Assembly (NCBI RefSeq): GCF_002797915.1
Contig: NZ_PGTY01000004.1
Coordinates: forward strand, 62,001 to 126,000
DNA: 64,000 nt
Reading direction: 5' to 3'
Source: Yoonia maricola
GTDB lineage: Bacteria > Pseudomonadota > Alphaproteobacteria > Rhodobacterales > Rhodobacteraceae
Under the pieces are notes generated by a model. That model ran no database searches. It was given only the letters and a program-made list of their open reading frames with translations, and was not told the origin of the DNA. The position numbers and the translations under genes are program-made. Shown in pieces: positions 40,006 to 47,755 of the stretch (within the stretch, counting starts at the first letter, position 1; the number at the start of each line of letters is the position of its first letter).

Positions 40006-40492
40006 CGCTGCGGCCTCCGTTGATATCAGCCATCACTGTACGATGGTTGGTCTTGTCCGGTGCGTAGCCGCGCGATGACGCCCATGGATCACTGTCTGCG
40101 CCACTGTGCGGTTGCGGGTCGCGTGCTTTCAAAAAACGGGCAGCGGCAAAGCCTGCGATTGCGGCACCACCGATGAATAGCATCGGATTGCTGCGGGCCA
40201 CATCTGTGACCTGCGATGCGAGTTCGCGTACGTCTGCTTGGCGCAATTGCGATGCGACACCTTCGATGTGGTCGGCAACCTGCTTCATCGCTTCGGCCTG
40301 TGGCGAAGCTGGGTTAAGCTGGCTGGCGGCGGCGTCTGCTGCGTCGGCGGCCTGCTGAACCTGACTTGCGGTCGCTTGTTTTACCTTATCGGCTTGCGAA
40401 ACAGCCTCTTGTGTGGCGGCTGCTTTGGCCTGCGCGCCGATGTCTTCGACGTGTGCACGTGCTGTGTCATTCAGGTCGGATGCATTGGACAT
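39998..40492 (-). CDS. DUF883/ElaB-like membrane-anchored helical protein
   Basis: A 164-residue protein, Ala- and Gln-rich and helical for about 115 residues (AAATQEAVSQADKVKQA, ADAADAAASQLNP), then a single hydrophobic segment NPMLFIGGAAIAGFAAARFL and a short hydrophilic tail. The layout resembles ElaB/YqjD ribosome-associated membrane proteins, but I cannot assign the family firmly. I used the ATG at 40492, preceded by GGAAAGGAG; 11 further codons upstream lack a ribosome-binding site. It is the first gene of the operon. Confidence 0.75.
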   Translation of the reverse strand: MSNASDLNDTARAHVEDIGAQAKAAATQEAVSQADKVKQATASQVQQAADAADAAASQLNPASPQAEAMKQVADHIEGVASQLRQADVRELASQVTDVARSNPMLFIGGAAIAGFAAARFLKARDPQPHSGADSDPWASSRGYAPDKTNHRTVMADINGGRSDV

Positions 40493-40528
40493 GTGGCATC
40501 TCCTTTCCGTGTCTGTTGTCCGCAAACC

Positions 40529-40553
40529 AACACGCCACCCGCCAAATCGTTCC
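40529..40553 (-). promoter_or_regulatory. EcfG-type promoter for the DUF3618 operon
   Basis: Minus strand GGAAC, 16 bases, TGTT, ending 37 bases before the ATG at 40492. Confidence 0.7.
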
Positions 40554-40579
40554 CGTCATTAATATTCAGCCACACCGAT

Positions 40580-40604
40580 GGAACCATATGACGGGCTGGG
40601 GGTT
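40580..40604 (+). promoter_or_regulatory. EcfG-type promoter for the PMP3 operon
   Basis: GGAAC, 16 bases, GGTT, 40 bases before the ATG at 40644. It diverges from the site at 40529-40553. Confidence 0.65.
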
Positions 40605-40643
40605 AGTCGGACAACACGACGTACAATTCAAGGAGCCATCTTG

Positions 40644-40802
40644 ATGGACCTCATCCGTATTATCTTTGCGGTTATCTTGCCGCCACTGGGTGTATTGTTA
40701 GAAGTTGGCATTTCGCGTCAGTTCTTGCTCAACATCCTGCTTACCCTGCTGGGCTATATCCCCGGCATTGTGCACGCCGTCTACATCATCGCCCGCCGTT
40801 GA
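40644..40802 (+). CDS. PMP3/YqaE family stress membrane protein
   Basis: A 52-residue, almost entirely hydrophobic protein with two helices: DLIRIIFAVILPPLGVLLEVGIS and LLNILLTLLGYIPGIVHAVYIIARR. The LPPLGV and GYIPGIVHA signatures place it in the PMP3/YqaE family, linked to salt and cold tolerance. A good AAGGAG lies upstream. The next gene starts one base after its stop. Confidence 0.9.
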   Translation: MDLIRIIFAVILPPLGVLLEVGISRQFLLNILLTLLGYIPGIVHAVYIIARR

Positions 40803-40803
40803 T

Positions 40804-41160
40804 ATGTCGACCGAGCTGGCGAAATTCGAAAGATGGTCAGAGGCGTTGGACAGCAAGTTCACCGTCTTTGGCTTTCCCGTTGGTTGGGATTCCATTCTGG
40901 GCCTTGTGCCGGGCGTGGGCGACGCGGTGACCATCGTACCAGCCGCGGTGATGATCAACGCGGGCTACCGCCACGGTATCCGCAAGCGCGCGCTGGGGCG
41001 GATGGTCTGGAACACAGGCCTTGATCTGGCGGTGGGGTCTATCCCGCTTGTCGGTGATTTGTTCGATTTTGCGTTCAAGAGCCACAAAAGGAATGTGGCG
41101 GTCCTGCGCGAAGAATTCGCGCGGTTGGACATAGGCGAACCCGGCTCGCAAGCCGCTTGA
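40804..41160 (+). CDS. DUF4112 family protein
   Basis: A 118-residue protein with two or three moderately hydrophobic segments and the family motif FGFPVGWDSILGLVPGVGDAVTIVPAAVMI, then GLDLAVGSIPLVGDLFDFAFKSHKRN. It is the usual length for the family, whose role is unknown. It starts one base after the PMP3 stop and is likely cotranslated with it. Confidence 0.85.
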   Translation: MSTELAKFERWSEALDSKFTVFGFPVGWDSILGLVPGVGDAVTIVPAAVMINAGYRHGIRKRALGRMVWNTGLDLAVGSIPLVGDLFDFAFKSHKRNVAVLREEFARLDIGEPGSQAA

Positions 41161-41248
41161 TACAGTTTTGACGAGTAGGGCAAGGGTATCCGGTGTCCCC
41201 CTGCCACCGCGTCCACCACAGACACCGTATGAGAAAAAGGAGATTGCT

Positions 41249-41446
41249 ATGAACTGGGAACAGATCAAAGGAAACTGGACACAGATGAAGGGTGAGTTGC
41301 GCGCGGAATACGGCGAACTGACCGACGATGAGATTGAACAGGCGAAAGGCGAGCGTGAACAGCTTGTTGGTTTGATCAGTGAAAAATACGGTAAGGCAAA
41401 GCTCGAGGTCCAAAAGGAACTTGATGAGTGGGTCAACAAGCGCTGA
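41249..41446 (+). CDS. CsbD family general stress protein
   Basis: A 65-residue hydrophilic protein with the CsbD signature NWEQIKGNWTQMKGELRAEYGELTDDE. CsbD-like proteins are abundant under general stress in many bacteria, but their biochemical role is unknown. AAAAGGAG lies seven bases before the ATG. No EcfG-type promoter was seen directly upstream, so it may be read from the PMP3 promoter. Confidence 0.92.
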   Translation: MNWEQIKGNWTQMKGELRAEYGELTDDEIEQAKGEREQLVGLISEKYGKAKLEVQKELDEWVNKR

Positions 41447-41447
41447 T

Positions 41448-41963
41448 ATGGCCCGCCAAACCGAAACGACCCAAGATGCGACCGGCCAGCTGTGGAAACA
41501 GTTGGACCGGTCGCGTATCGTTATGCTGTGGGCGCCCGAAAGCGGGCAACATCCGCAACCGATGACGCATTTTGCTGACAAAGATGCAAACGCCATCTGG
41601 TTTATCACATCTTCCGATACCGACCTCGCGACGGCTGTTGGCAGTGGTGTACAGGGCCAAATGACCCTTGCGACAACCAAGCAAGACTATCACGCCAGTA
41701 TCCGCGGTCACATGGAATTCGTGCAGGATGACGCCAAGCTAGATGCGCTTTGGAGCCCGTTTGCGGCAGCTTGGTTTGAGGACGGGCGCGACGATCCCAA
41801 TATTCGTTTGCTGCGCTTTTCCCCGCAGGAAGCAGCGGTCTGGGCCTCTGAGGCCAACGCGATTCTGGTGGGGCTGCGTCTGATGCGTGCCAACCTGATC
41901 GAGGACGCGCCACCGCCTGACGTCGGTGTGCATCACATCCTTCATTTCGAAAAGACTGCCTAG
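41448..41963 (+). CDS. pyridoxamine-5'-phosphate-oxidase-like general stress protein
   Basis: A 171-residue flavin-binding split-barrel protein. Segments LWKQLDRSRIVMLWAPES, AIWFITSSDTDLATAV and HGMEF-like GHMEFVQDDAKLDALWSPFAAAWF match the general stress protein 26 branch of PNPOx-like proteins. It may bind FMN or another cofactor and protect against oxidative or electrophilic stress. The ATG at 41448 comes one base after the csbD stop; an ATG at 41424 inside csbD is an alternative. Confidence 0.85.
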   Translation: MARQTETTQDATGQLWKQLDRSRIVMLWAPESGQHPQPMTHFADKDANAIWFITSSDTDLATAVGSGVQGQMTLATTKQDYHASIRGHMEFVQDDAKLDALWSPFAAAWFEDGRDDPNIRLLRFSPQEAAVWASEANAILVGLRLMRANLIEDAPPPDVGVHHILHFEKTA

Positions 41964-41966
41964 TCA

Positions 41967-41999
41967 AATGGGCCTTCCGTCGCCGGTGGGCCCATTTTG
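41967..41999 (+). terminator. probable terminator after the PNPOx-like gene
   Basis: AAATGGGCC and GGCCCATTT form a nine-pair stem with a 13-base loop, followed by a short T-tract (TTTTG). Confidence 0.65.
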
Positions 42000-42024
42000 A
42001 TTGCGACCAAGAGGAGACGTAGCA

Positions 42025-42642
42025 ATGAAAACCACAGACCTGATCGGGCTGAAACTGCGCCACGCGACAGCAAAAGACATCACGGGACAAATCACTGACG
42101 TGCTTTTTGACATGTCGTTGAAAGAGGTCGGTTTTGTCCTGATCGATGTAACCACGCCCAGGGGGACAGCACCGGTTTTGTTTAGCCCGCATGTGCTGGC
42201 GTTCAACGACGGGTGCATCACAGCGACAGCCCATGCAGACGACATTCTTGCGCGCCATGACGCATCGATGAACCGTGCGTCGGTGCCCGTAGACCCTGCA
42301 GATCTGCCCAGCACATTCGTTGGGCCGTTCGGGAATACGTTTTCACTTAGTATGATTGCCGCGCTATTTAATGCACGTTTTGGCGGCGCAAAGCCTGCCG
42401 TGCATGAACAACAAGACGGCGTCTGGATGAGCGAGCTGCGAGATCACGCAGTGCGCGCGCAGGTGGCAGACATAGGCCATGTGGCCGATGTGCTGCTGGA
42501 CGACCAGTTCACGCATGTCAAAACAGTCCTGATCAAGATGTTTGCAGATGCGTTTGGGGAAAGCCCGCCTGAGGCATTCACCGTCACACGCGCGGCCGAC
42601 GGTCAGCTTACTGTCACGATCAGTCAGGACGCTGCGGCATAA
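42025..42642 (+). CDS. PRC-barrel domain protein, two barrels
   Basis: A 205-residue soluble protein. The N-terminal barrel starts TTDLIGLKLRHATAKDITGQITDVLFDM, and a second related segment is at SELRDHAVRAQVADIGHVADVLLDDQF. PRC barrels are small RNA- or protein-binding beta domains found in RimM and photosynthetic reaction centres; the partner here is unknown. A strong AAGAGGAG ribosome-binding site fixes the start. No EcfG-type promoter was recognised directly upstream. A second, exported PRC protein is at 60097-60888. Confidence 0.8.
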   Translation: MKTTDLIGLKLRHATAKDITGQITDVLFDMSLKEVGFVLIDVTTPRGTAPVLFSPHVLAFNDGCITATAHADDILARHDASMNRASVPVDPADLPSTFVGPFGNTFSLSMIAALFNARFGGAKPAVHEQQDGVWMSELRDHAVRAQVADIGHVADVLLDDQFTHVKTVLIKMFADAFGESPPEAFTVTRAADGQLTVTISQDAAA

Positions 42643-42644
42643 AA

Positions 42645-42677
42645 AAGGCCCGCCGCATCAGTGCGGCGGGCCTTTTT
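42645..42677. terminator. rho-independent terminator, bidirectional
   Basis: AAGGCCCGCCGCA, TCAG loop, TGCGGCGGGCCTT, with an A-tract before and a T-tract after. It separates the PRC gene from the convergent DUF883 gene. Confidence 0.92.
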
Positions 42678-42694
42678 ACGGACGTGATGATTGA

Positions 42695-42988
42695 TTAGTC
42701 GCGACCGCGCAAGGCAAGACCCAAAAGGATACCGACACCCAACGCGCCGACGATGGCTGTGCCGGGATTTTCGCGTACAAACTTTGTGCCCGTTTCGGCC
42801 ACTTTACGCAGTTCTTCGCTCGCTTGTTCCGTCGCAAGCTCTGCTTGGAACGCGACCTGCTCGAATGTTTCTTGCGCGGCATCGACGCCTTTTTCGACTG
42901 TCTTGGCTGCGCGTTTTTTCACATCAGACGCGACGCTGTCTTTTCCGGCGTCGAGATCTTTTTCAATTGCTGCACTCTTTGTCATGCT
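42695..42988 (-). CDS. DUF883 / YqjD-like membrane-anchored protein
   Basis: A 97-residue protein: a charged helical part (KSAAIEKDLDAGKDSVASDVKKRAAKTVEKGVDAAQ) and a C-terminal GTAIVGALGVGILLGLALRGRD membrane anchor, the classic DUF883 end. Relatives tether ribosomes or other factors to the membrane in stationary phase. AAAGGA lies before the ATG at 42988. It lies downstream of the small gene at 43050 and may share its stress promoter. Confidence 0.83.
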   Translation of the reverse strand, partial: SMTKSAAIEKDLDAGKDSVASDVKKRAAKTVEKGVDAAQETFEQVAFQAELATEQASEELRKVAETGTKFVRENPGTAIVGALGVGILLGLALRGRD

Positions 42989-43013
42989 GAATTTCCTTTC
43001 TTCGCGTTCAAAT

Positions 43014-43035
43014 CCCCCGACGCCGCAGCCGGGGG
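43014..43035 (-). terminator. GC-rich hairpin between two small stress genes
   Basis: CCCCCG and CGGGGG flank a 10-base loop. On the minus strand it is followed only by ATTTG, so it is a weak terminator or attenuator. Confidence 0.45.
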
Positions 43036-43049
43036 CATTGATCTGAATT

Positions 43050-43289
43050 TTAGCTATCGTCTTCTTCAGGGCTTTCGAATTCGATCGTTGGCACTTCCAA
43101 AGTGATCTCTTCGGTGCCTGTTTCGATGTCACCGACGTCAGCGCTGAATTCGGGCAGGCTGCCGCCTTCTACGCTGACATCCACGTCGGGCAGGCTTGCC
43201 TCTTGTGTCTGGTCAATATCGACCATGTAGATGCCAAAACCAATTGCGATTGCTGCAATAACGATTGCGAGAATTGATGCGATTTTCAT
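43050..43289 (-). CDS. small acidic membrane-anchored protein, orphan
   Basis: A 79-residue protein: an N-terminal helix (KIASILAIVIAAIAIGFGIYMV) followed by a very acidic tail with repeats like LPDVDVSVEGGSLPEFSADVGDIETG. I recognise similar proteins in other roseobacters but no named family. The helix could be a signal anchor with the tail in the periplasm. It has its own EcfG-type promoter. Confidence 0.72.
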   Translation of the reverse strand: MKIASILAIVIAAIAIGFGIYMVDIDQTQEASLPDVDVSVEGGSLPEFSADVGDIETGTEEITLEVPTIEFESPEEDDS

Positions 43290-43322
43290 GCTTTCATTCC
43301 TTCATTGAGGTTACATGAAGAC

Positions 43323-43347
43323 AACAAAAGATCCGCAGATCCGTTCC
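43323..43347 (-). promoter_or_regulatory. EcfG-type promoter for the 43050 gene
   Basis: Minus strand GGAAC, 16 bases, TGTT, ending 34 bases before the ATG at 43289. It lies just beyond the 3' end of the Crp/Fnr gene. Confidence 0.7.
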
Positions 43348-43371
43348 AAAGTTTCTGCAAAAATCGAAAGT

Positions 43372-44100
43372 CTACAGTATGGGCCGTTGCGGGACACTGG
43401 TTTCATCCATCATCGCAATATCGGCCACTTTATCAATGTCAGCGATGCTGAGGACACCATCGGACCACTGCGCCAGTTGGCGATTGCGCAGTCTTGCAAG
43501 TGTTTTGTTGGTATGAACAAGCGACAGCCCCAGCGCGTCCGCAAGATCCTGTTGCCGGAAAGGCAGCGGCATCTGGCCGTTGGACACCATGTTCAATTGT
43601 TCACCACGCAAATACACCTTTGCAAGCGCCCAAGCCACCGATTGTAGCGCGTTGCGTTGACCAAGTGTTGCCAGTGCATTGCCCAGAAAATGTTCTTCGA
43701 CGGCGGCAAGCCATGTGACGGCGAACGCCCGCTCGGGGTTGTCCTTAAAGAAGCTCCAGATCGCCGACCGGTTAAAGACGCACAACGTCATCTTTGTCGT
43801 GGCTTCAACCGAATGGCCCATTTCACCCATAACCCCGGCTTGCAGACCAATGAAATCGCCGGGCAGGATAAAGTTCACAACCTGACGTTTACCGTTTTCC
43901 AAATATTTGTAGCGCAGACCCATACCGTGCAGTGCAGTGAACAACTGAGGACTGTTGGAGCCTTGCATAAGAATGGGCGCGCCGGCATCGACGATAAGCT
44001 CGCCAACTTTGAACCGCTGCATAACGTTCACTTCTTCCTGCGACATCGGTACGAAATGGTCGCGCCCGCGCAGGGGACAATGTTTACACTTGGTCGCCAA
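43372..44100 (-). CDS. Crp/Fnr family transcriptional regulator
   Basis: A 242-residue protein with a cyclic-nucleotide-binding-like beta roll (GAPILMQGSNSPQLFTALHGMG, LPGDFIGLQAG) and a C-terminal helix-turn-helix (FRQQDLADALGLSLVHTNKTLARLR). The N-terminus has a CKHC pair, but the full four-Cys set of oxygen-sensing FNR is not visible, so the effector is uncertain. It begins with TTG at 44100 behind a strong AGGAGGGA. The neighbouring stress genes suggest it adds a second input to this region, but no target can be proved. Confidence 0.87.
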   Translation of the reverse strand: MATKCKHCPLRGRDHFVPMSQEEVNVMQRFKVGELIVDAGAPILMQGSNSPQLFTALHGMGLRYKYLENGKRQVVNFILPGDFIGLQAGVMGEMGHSVEATTKMTLCVFNRSAIWSFFKDNPERAFAVTWLAAVEEHFLGNALATLGQRNALQSVAWALAKVYLRGEQLNMVSNGQMPLPFRQQDLADALGLSLVHTNKTLARLRNRQLAQWSDGVLSIADIDKVADIAMMDETSVPQRPIL

Positions 44101-44180
44101 TTTTTTCTTCCCTCCTTATGTCATAGATTAATGCACGTTTTTTTCTGGTCATGTATTTGAACGTATCCGTGGGGGTAAAC

Positions 44181-44555
44181 GTGACTAAAAACTTCATCAT
44201 TATCGAACCTGACCCGATCGTCGCGATGGATGTAGAGGGGTTGCTGACCAGTCAGTTTCCCCAAGCGCAAATCACCACGGGCGCATCCTTGGCTGATATT
44301 GGCCTTGCTACTCACAGCTGCGGCCCTGAATGCACAATGATTGTGAAGGGCACACTTGTGGCAGATGACGATGACCTCAGGCGTGTCGTACGGGTCGCAG
44401 CCATTCGTAAAGCGCATATCGTGGTCATTGGCGGCCCCTTTGATTTTGATTTTCCTGCAGCTTTTATTGAGCTGCCTTTCACGTCGGATATGGTGCTGGC
44501 CGCGATGGCGCAGGGCACGCCTGAACCCGACCCTGGGGCGTCGCTGGCAACGTAG
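44181..44555 (+). CDS. receiver-like protein without phosphoacceptor
   Basis: A 124-residue single-domain protein whose start [21 protein letters not shown] looks like the first strand and helix of a response-regulator receiver. The expected Asp after strand three is missing (TMIVKGTL), and the Lys of the usual KPF motif is Leu (ELPF). It would not be phosphorylated in the normal way and may act as a decoy or binding module near the PhyR system. A GTG start at 44181 has GGGGG upstream. It diverges from the Crp/Fnr gene. Confidence 0.65.
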   Translation: MTKNFIIIEPDPIVAMDVEGLLTSQFPQAQITTGASLADIGLATHSCGPECTMIVKGTLVADDDDLRRVVRVAAIRKAHIVVIGGPFDFDFPAAFIELPFTSDMVLAAMAQGTPEPDPGASLAT

Positions 44556-44697
44556 CATCGCCCCCGCCGCCGGGCCCATGGATAGCCACAGTCGCGAGCA
44601 AGCCTTTGGTGCATCGTCATAACGGTGTCCCCTTTGTCATAGCTTTCCTGTTGACGTCCCAACGCGTAGATCGGCAAATCGTTTCGTCGCCGAAGAT

Positions 44698-44722
44698 GGA
44701 ACCAAAATTCAATTTGTTCGTT
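44698..44722 (+). promoter_or_regulatory. EcfG-type promoter for DUF1328-dps
   Basis: GGAAC, 16 bases, CGTT, perfect, 57 bases before the ATG at 44780. Confidence 0.8.
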
Positions 44723-44779
44723 AGCTTCTTGAAATCTGCGCAGCATGATCTGCGCGATACGAGAATAAAGGAGCTTACC

Positions 44780-44941
44780 ATGCTATACTATGCGATCGCA
44801 TTTTTATTGGTTGCCATCATCGCGGCCGTATTTGGATTTGGCGGTATCGCGTCTGCGTCGGCAGGCATCGCCCAAATTCTTTTCTTCATCTTCGTCGTCC
44901 TGTTCGTGCTGACGCTGATCATACGCGCTGTGCGGCGTTAA
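44780..44941 (+). CDS. DUF1328 family small membrane protein
   Basis: A 53-residue protein with two helices: [23 protein letters not shown] and [25 protein letters not shown]. This is the complete DUF1328 (YtjA-like) pattern. An AAAGGAG ribosome-binding site precedes the ATG. It lies 33 bases before dps in the same operon. Confidence 0.9.
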   Translation: MLYYAIAFLLVAIIAAVFGFGGIASASAGIAQILFFIFVVLFVLTLIIRAVRR

Positions 44942-44974
44942 TGACGAACGAAATCAGAAAAAGGAGATTGAAGT

Positions 44975-45472
44975 ATGACACAGCCTCTCAATGTAGTTGC
45001 TGAACCTCGCGACATTTCAACAGGCGTGCGCCAGCCTGACACAATCGCTGAAGGCTTGGCAGATGTTTTAGCTGACACCTACATGCTGACCTACAAGACA
45101 CATGCCTACCACTGGAATGTCGAAGGTCCGCTGTTTTATTCGATTCACAATCTGACCGAAGGACAGTACGAGGACATGTTCGCAGCCGCCGATGAACTGG
45201 CCGAACGCATTCGCGCGGTGGGCCAAATGGCACCGATGGCGATGCGCGATATCCGCGACCGGTCCGTCGTTGATGACAGCCCAGAGAAAATTTCAGCGGG
45301 GGATATGTGCAAGGCACTAGCCGCCGATCACGAACGGATCGCGCACCGTTTGCATGCTTTGATCACGATAGCGGGCGACAGCAACGACCCCGTCACCGAG
45401 GATTTGGCAACCGCGCGTTCGGCGTTCCACGAACAAGCAGCCTGGATGTTGAAAGCACTTGTTGTAGAGTAA
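44975..45472 (+). CDS. dps: Dps family DNA-protecting ferritin-like protein
   Basis: A 165-residue protein. The inter-subunit ferroxidase site is visible as KTHAYHWNVEGPLFYSIHNLTEGQYEDMFAAADELAERIR, containing the conserved His, Asp and Glu residues. Dps oxidises and stores iron, removing peroxide, and binds DNA as a dodecamer in starved or stressed cells. The N-terminus is short and not strongly basic, so DNA binding is uncertain. AAAAGGAG precedes the ATG. A strong terminator follows. Confidence 0.93.
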   Translation: MTQPLNVVAEPRDISTGVRQPDTIAEGLADVLADTYMLTYKTHAYHWNVEGPLFYSIHNLTEGQYEDMFAAADELAERIRAVGQMAPMAMRDIRDRSVVDDSPEKISAGDMCKALAADHERIAHRLHALITIAGDSNDPVTEDLATARSAFHEQAAWMLKALVVE

Positions 45473-45477
45473 AATAG

Positions 45478-45507
45478 AAGCCCCTGCCAGAAATGGCGGG
45501 GGCTTTT
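45478..45507 (+). terminator. rho-independent terminator after dps
   Basis: AAGCCCC-TGCCA, GAAA loop, TGGC-GGGGGCTT followed by TTTT. It ends the dps operon and meets the convergent exoD gene at its stop. Confidence 0.88.
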
Positions 45508-46130
45508 TACGCGACGGTTGTGGTAATAAGCCAGCCAACAATGCCGTAAGGGATCATCCCGATCATTGTTAGCAGACCGTCACGCGTCAACATGCCCAAT
45601 GCAAGTATGGCGACACCAACCCCCAAAATCGACGACGTAAATGGCACAAATTCCAGTATTGGCATGATGATACCCGACAGCAGACACAGAAGCTGTGGTA
45701 TAAAAACCAAAGGGCGACGCGCGACGACACGCATGCGCCGTTCTGTCCGTGCATCGATCCAGCGGGCGACGGGGTACAACTTGTTGAAACCGTCACGCAC
45801 CAGTTTGCCTCTGACCTCGCGGCGCAAAATCGAACGCGGTAACCATAGATTTTCGCGCCGTAACAGCATTTGACCTGCAATCAAGAAAATCAGTACGCCC
45901 ATTGTGGTCGAAAACAACGGGATACCGCTGAGCGGTGTTGCGACCGCCAGTGCGGGCAACAAAAGGATTGGTGCGAAACTTGCATCACCGATTGTGTGCA
46001 AGACTTCGCGTAGCGATATCTTCTCTGCCTCGGCAAGATCGATCACCTGATCGATGATATCGGTTAGCCCCCGCAAGACCGGGGTCGTATCAGGCACATG
46101 ATCTGCCTGATACGATTTCATATCCATCAT
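45507..46130 (-). CDS. exoD: ExoD family membrane protein
   Basis: A 207-residue protein with four or five hydrophobic segments. The family pattern ISLREVLHTIGDASFAPILLLPALAVATPLSGIPLFST and RRENLWLPRSILRREV is clear. ExoD was named for a role in exopolysaccharide production and alkaline tolerance in rhizobia; the molecular function is not settled. Its ATG comes one base after the phyR stop, so it is the second gene of the phyR operon and thus under stress control. Confidence 0.87.
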   Translation of the reverse strand: MMDMKSYQADHVPDTTPVLRGLTDIIDQVIDLAEAEKISLREVLHTIGDASFAPILLLPALAVATPLSGIPLFSTTMGVLIFLIAGQMLLRRENLWLPRSILRREVRGKLVRDGFNKLYPVARWIDARTERRMRVVARRPLVFIPQLLCLLSGIIMPILEFVPFTSSILGVGVAILALGMLTRDGLLTMIGMIPYGIVGWLITTTVA

Positions 46131-46131
46131 C

Positions 46132-46941
46132 TTAAGCTTTTAGCGTGGCCGTTGAGGCAAAGAACATTGCCTGACTAACCGCCGACTGAACCTGCGCCTC
46201 TTGGAAAGGTTTTGAGATCAAGAAGGCTGGTTCGGGTCGATCACCTGTCAAAAGCCGCTCCGGGAAGGCCGTGATAAAGATCACGGGCACATCCATGGTT
46301 TTCAAAAGATCGTTCACCGCGTCAATACCCGATGAGTTATCAGCCAGTTGGATGTCAGCAAGGATCAGATCAACGGGTTCATTTTTGCCCAGCTCCACAG
46401 CTTCGGCATGGGTACGCGCAACACCTGTCACCTCGTGACCTAATGAAGTAACAATGTCGGTGATATCGGCAGCAATGATCGGTTCGTCTTCGATAATCAT
46501 GACGCGGCCCTGCACACTGGCGGAAAGCTCACTATTGGCCACGCCAATCAAGCGACGCACTTCGTCTTCATCAATATCCATGATGACTGCAATCTTGTTA
46601 ATGCTGAATTCTTCGATGGTGCGCAGCAACAACGCCTCGCGTGAATTGGCTGTCAACTTCGCAAGCAACCCGTGCGCCCGCGCGCGCGGACCATCCCCGT
46701 CATCATGGAACATCTGGCCGGATGTCGACCAGATCGCGTGAAAACACCGGAAGAGATTCACCTTCATCGTATTTTCGTTTTCAAAGTCACTTCTGTCTTT
46801 CAGGATGACTTCAAGCGTCGCGACGGTGTATTTGTCACCACGTGACTGTGACCCTGTCAACGCACGGGCATATCGCCGCAAATAAGGCAGCTCAGCCGCG
46901 ATCAGATCGGAAAAATTTTGCTCCGGTGCCGTGTCGTTCAT
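46132..46941 (-). CDS. phyR: PhyR anti-anti-sigma response regulator
   Basis: A 269-residue protein with an N-terminal sigma-like domain (LIAAELPYLRRYARALTGSQ, ANSREALLLRTIEEFSINKIAVIMDIDEDEV) and a C-terminal receiver (RVMIIEDEPIIAADITDIVTSLGHEV, phosphoacceptor D196 in LILADIQLAD, and SKPF). When phosphorylated, the sigma-like domain captures NepR and frees EcfG. The ATG at 46941 gives the normal family length; the frame extends 40 codons upstream through the promoter region and is not coding. It is divergent from nepR-ecfG across overlapping EcfG-type promoters. Confidence 0.95.
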   Translation of the reverse strand: MNDTAPEQNFSDLIAAELPYLRRYARALTGSQSRGDKYTVATLEVILKDRSDFENENTMKVNLFRCFHAIWSTSGQMFHDDGDGPRARAHGLLAKLTANSREALLLRTIEEFSINKIAVIMDIDEDEVRRLIGVANSELSASVQGRVMIIEDEPIIAADITDIVTSLGHEVTGVARTHAEAVELGKNEPVDLILADIQLADNSSGIDAVNDLLKTMDVPVIFITAFPERLLTGDRPEPAFLISKPFQEAQVQSAVSQAMFFASTATLKA

Positions 46942-46968
46942 TTTTTTGACCTTTTTTGGATTAATCTT

Positions 46969-46993
46969 GGAACCAACGCGGATCTTATCGGTT
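46969..46993 (+). promoter_or_regulatory. EcfG-type promoter for nepR-ecfG
   Basis: GGAAC, 16 bases, GGTT on the plus strand. It overlaps the phyR promoter on the other strand by 19 bases, so the two polymerases compete or are jointly regulated. Confidence 0.75.
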
Positions 46994-46999
46994 GGTTCC
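46975..46999 (-). promoter_or_regulatory. EcfG-type promoter for phyR-exoD
   Basis: Minus strand GGAAC, 16 bases, CGTT, perfect, ending 33 bases from the phyR ATG. Together with the plus-strand site it makes a near-palindromic element, GGAACCAAC ... GTTGGTTCC. Confidence 0.8.
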
Positions 47000-47021
47000 C
47001 GTAAGGTTATGATTTTCTTAG

Positions 47022-47204
47022 ATGAGGCAACAAAAAGCGATGGCAAGTAAAGAAGACCCAAAGCAGGACAAGATCGACAGATACATTGACCAGAATCTGA
47101 AAAAAGTTTTTTCGGATCTGGAGAATGACGATATGCCGACCGAGATCATAGACCTCTTGTCGGTGCTGCGCGCCCAGGACGAAGAGTTAAAAGGCAAAAA
47201 ATGA
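47022..47204 (+). CDS. nepR: NepR anti-sigma factor
   Basis: A 60-residue protein: KEDPKQDKIDRYIDQNLKKVFSDLENDDMPTEIIDLLSVLRAQ. The IDxNLKxVF and P-x3-DLLxxLR patterns are the two helices of NepR that bind EcfG, or phosphorylated PhyR in its place. An ATG at 47040 is a possible alternative start; neither has a strong ribosome-binding site. The stop overlaps the ecfG start as ATGA, which keeps sigma and anti-sigma factor in balance. Confidence 0.92.
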   Translation: MRQQKAMASKEDPKQDKIDRYIDQNLKKVFSDLENDDMPTEIIDLLSVLRAQDEELKGKK

Positions 47205-47755
47205 GTCATCCAGATCCCAAAGATGAGCTGGTAACGCATTTGCCGGCCCTACGCGCCTTTGCGCTTAGTCTGACCCGCAACCGCGCCACAGCAGATGATA
47301 TGATGCAGGATGCAGTCCTGAAAGCATGGACAAATATGGATAAATTCGAGGCTGGCACAAACATGCGTGCCTGGTTGTTTACCATCCTGCGCAACAATTA
47401 TTATTCGTCCCGTCGCAAGCTGAACCGTGAAGTTGCCGATGTGGACAACGCTTTTTCTGACACGTTATCGGTTAAACCCGATCATGATGGACGGTTGCAG
47501 ATGATGGACTTTAAAGTCGCTTTTGAACAACTGGCGGACGAGCATCGCGAGGCCCTAATCTTGGTTGGTGCGTCCGGTTTTTCATATGACGATGCCGCCG
47601 AGATGTGTGGCGTCGCCACTGGCACCATGAAAAGCCGCGTGAACCGTGCGCGCGCCAAGCTAACCGAAATCCTGCAGCTGGATGATGATGAGGCTCTTGA
47701 ACTGACCGATAGCGCCACAATGGCAGTGGTCGGTAGTCCCAATTTGCCGTCATGA
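47201..47755 (+). CDS. ecfG: EcfG family ECF sigma factor (general stress response)
   Basis: A 184-residue sigma factor. Region 2 is LPALRAFALSLTRNRATADDMMQDAVLKAW and NMRAWLFTILRNNYYSSRRK; region 4 is LADEHREALILVGASGFSYDDAAEMCGVATGTMKSRVNRARAKL. It directs RNA polymerase to GGAAC-N16/17-CGTT promoters, which are plentiful around it in this window. It overlaps nepR and the downstream kinase gene by four bases each, and sits at the centre of the stress region. Confidence 0.95.
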   Translation: MSHPDPKDELVTHLPALRAFALSLTRNRATADDMMQDAVLKAWTNMDKFEAGTNMRAWLFTILRNNYYSSRRKLNREVADVDNAFSDTLSVKPDHDGRLQMMDFKVAFEQLADEHREALILVGASGFSYDDAAEMCGVATGTMKSRVNRARAKLTEILQLDDDEALELTDSATMAVVGSPNLPS

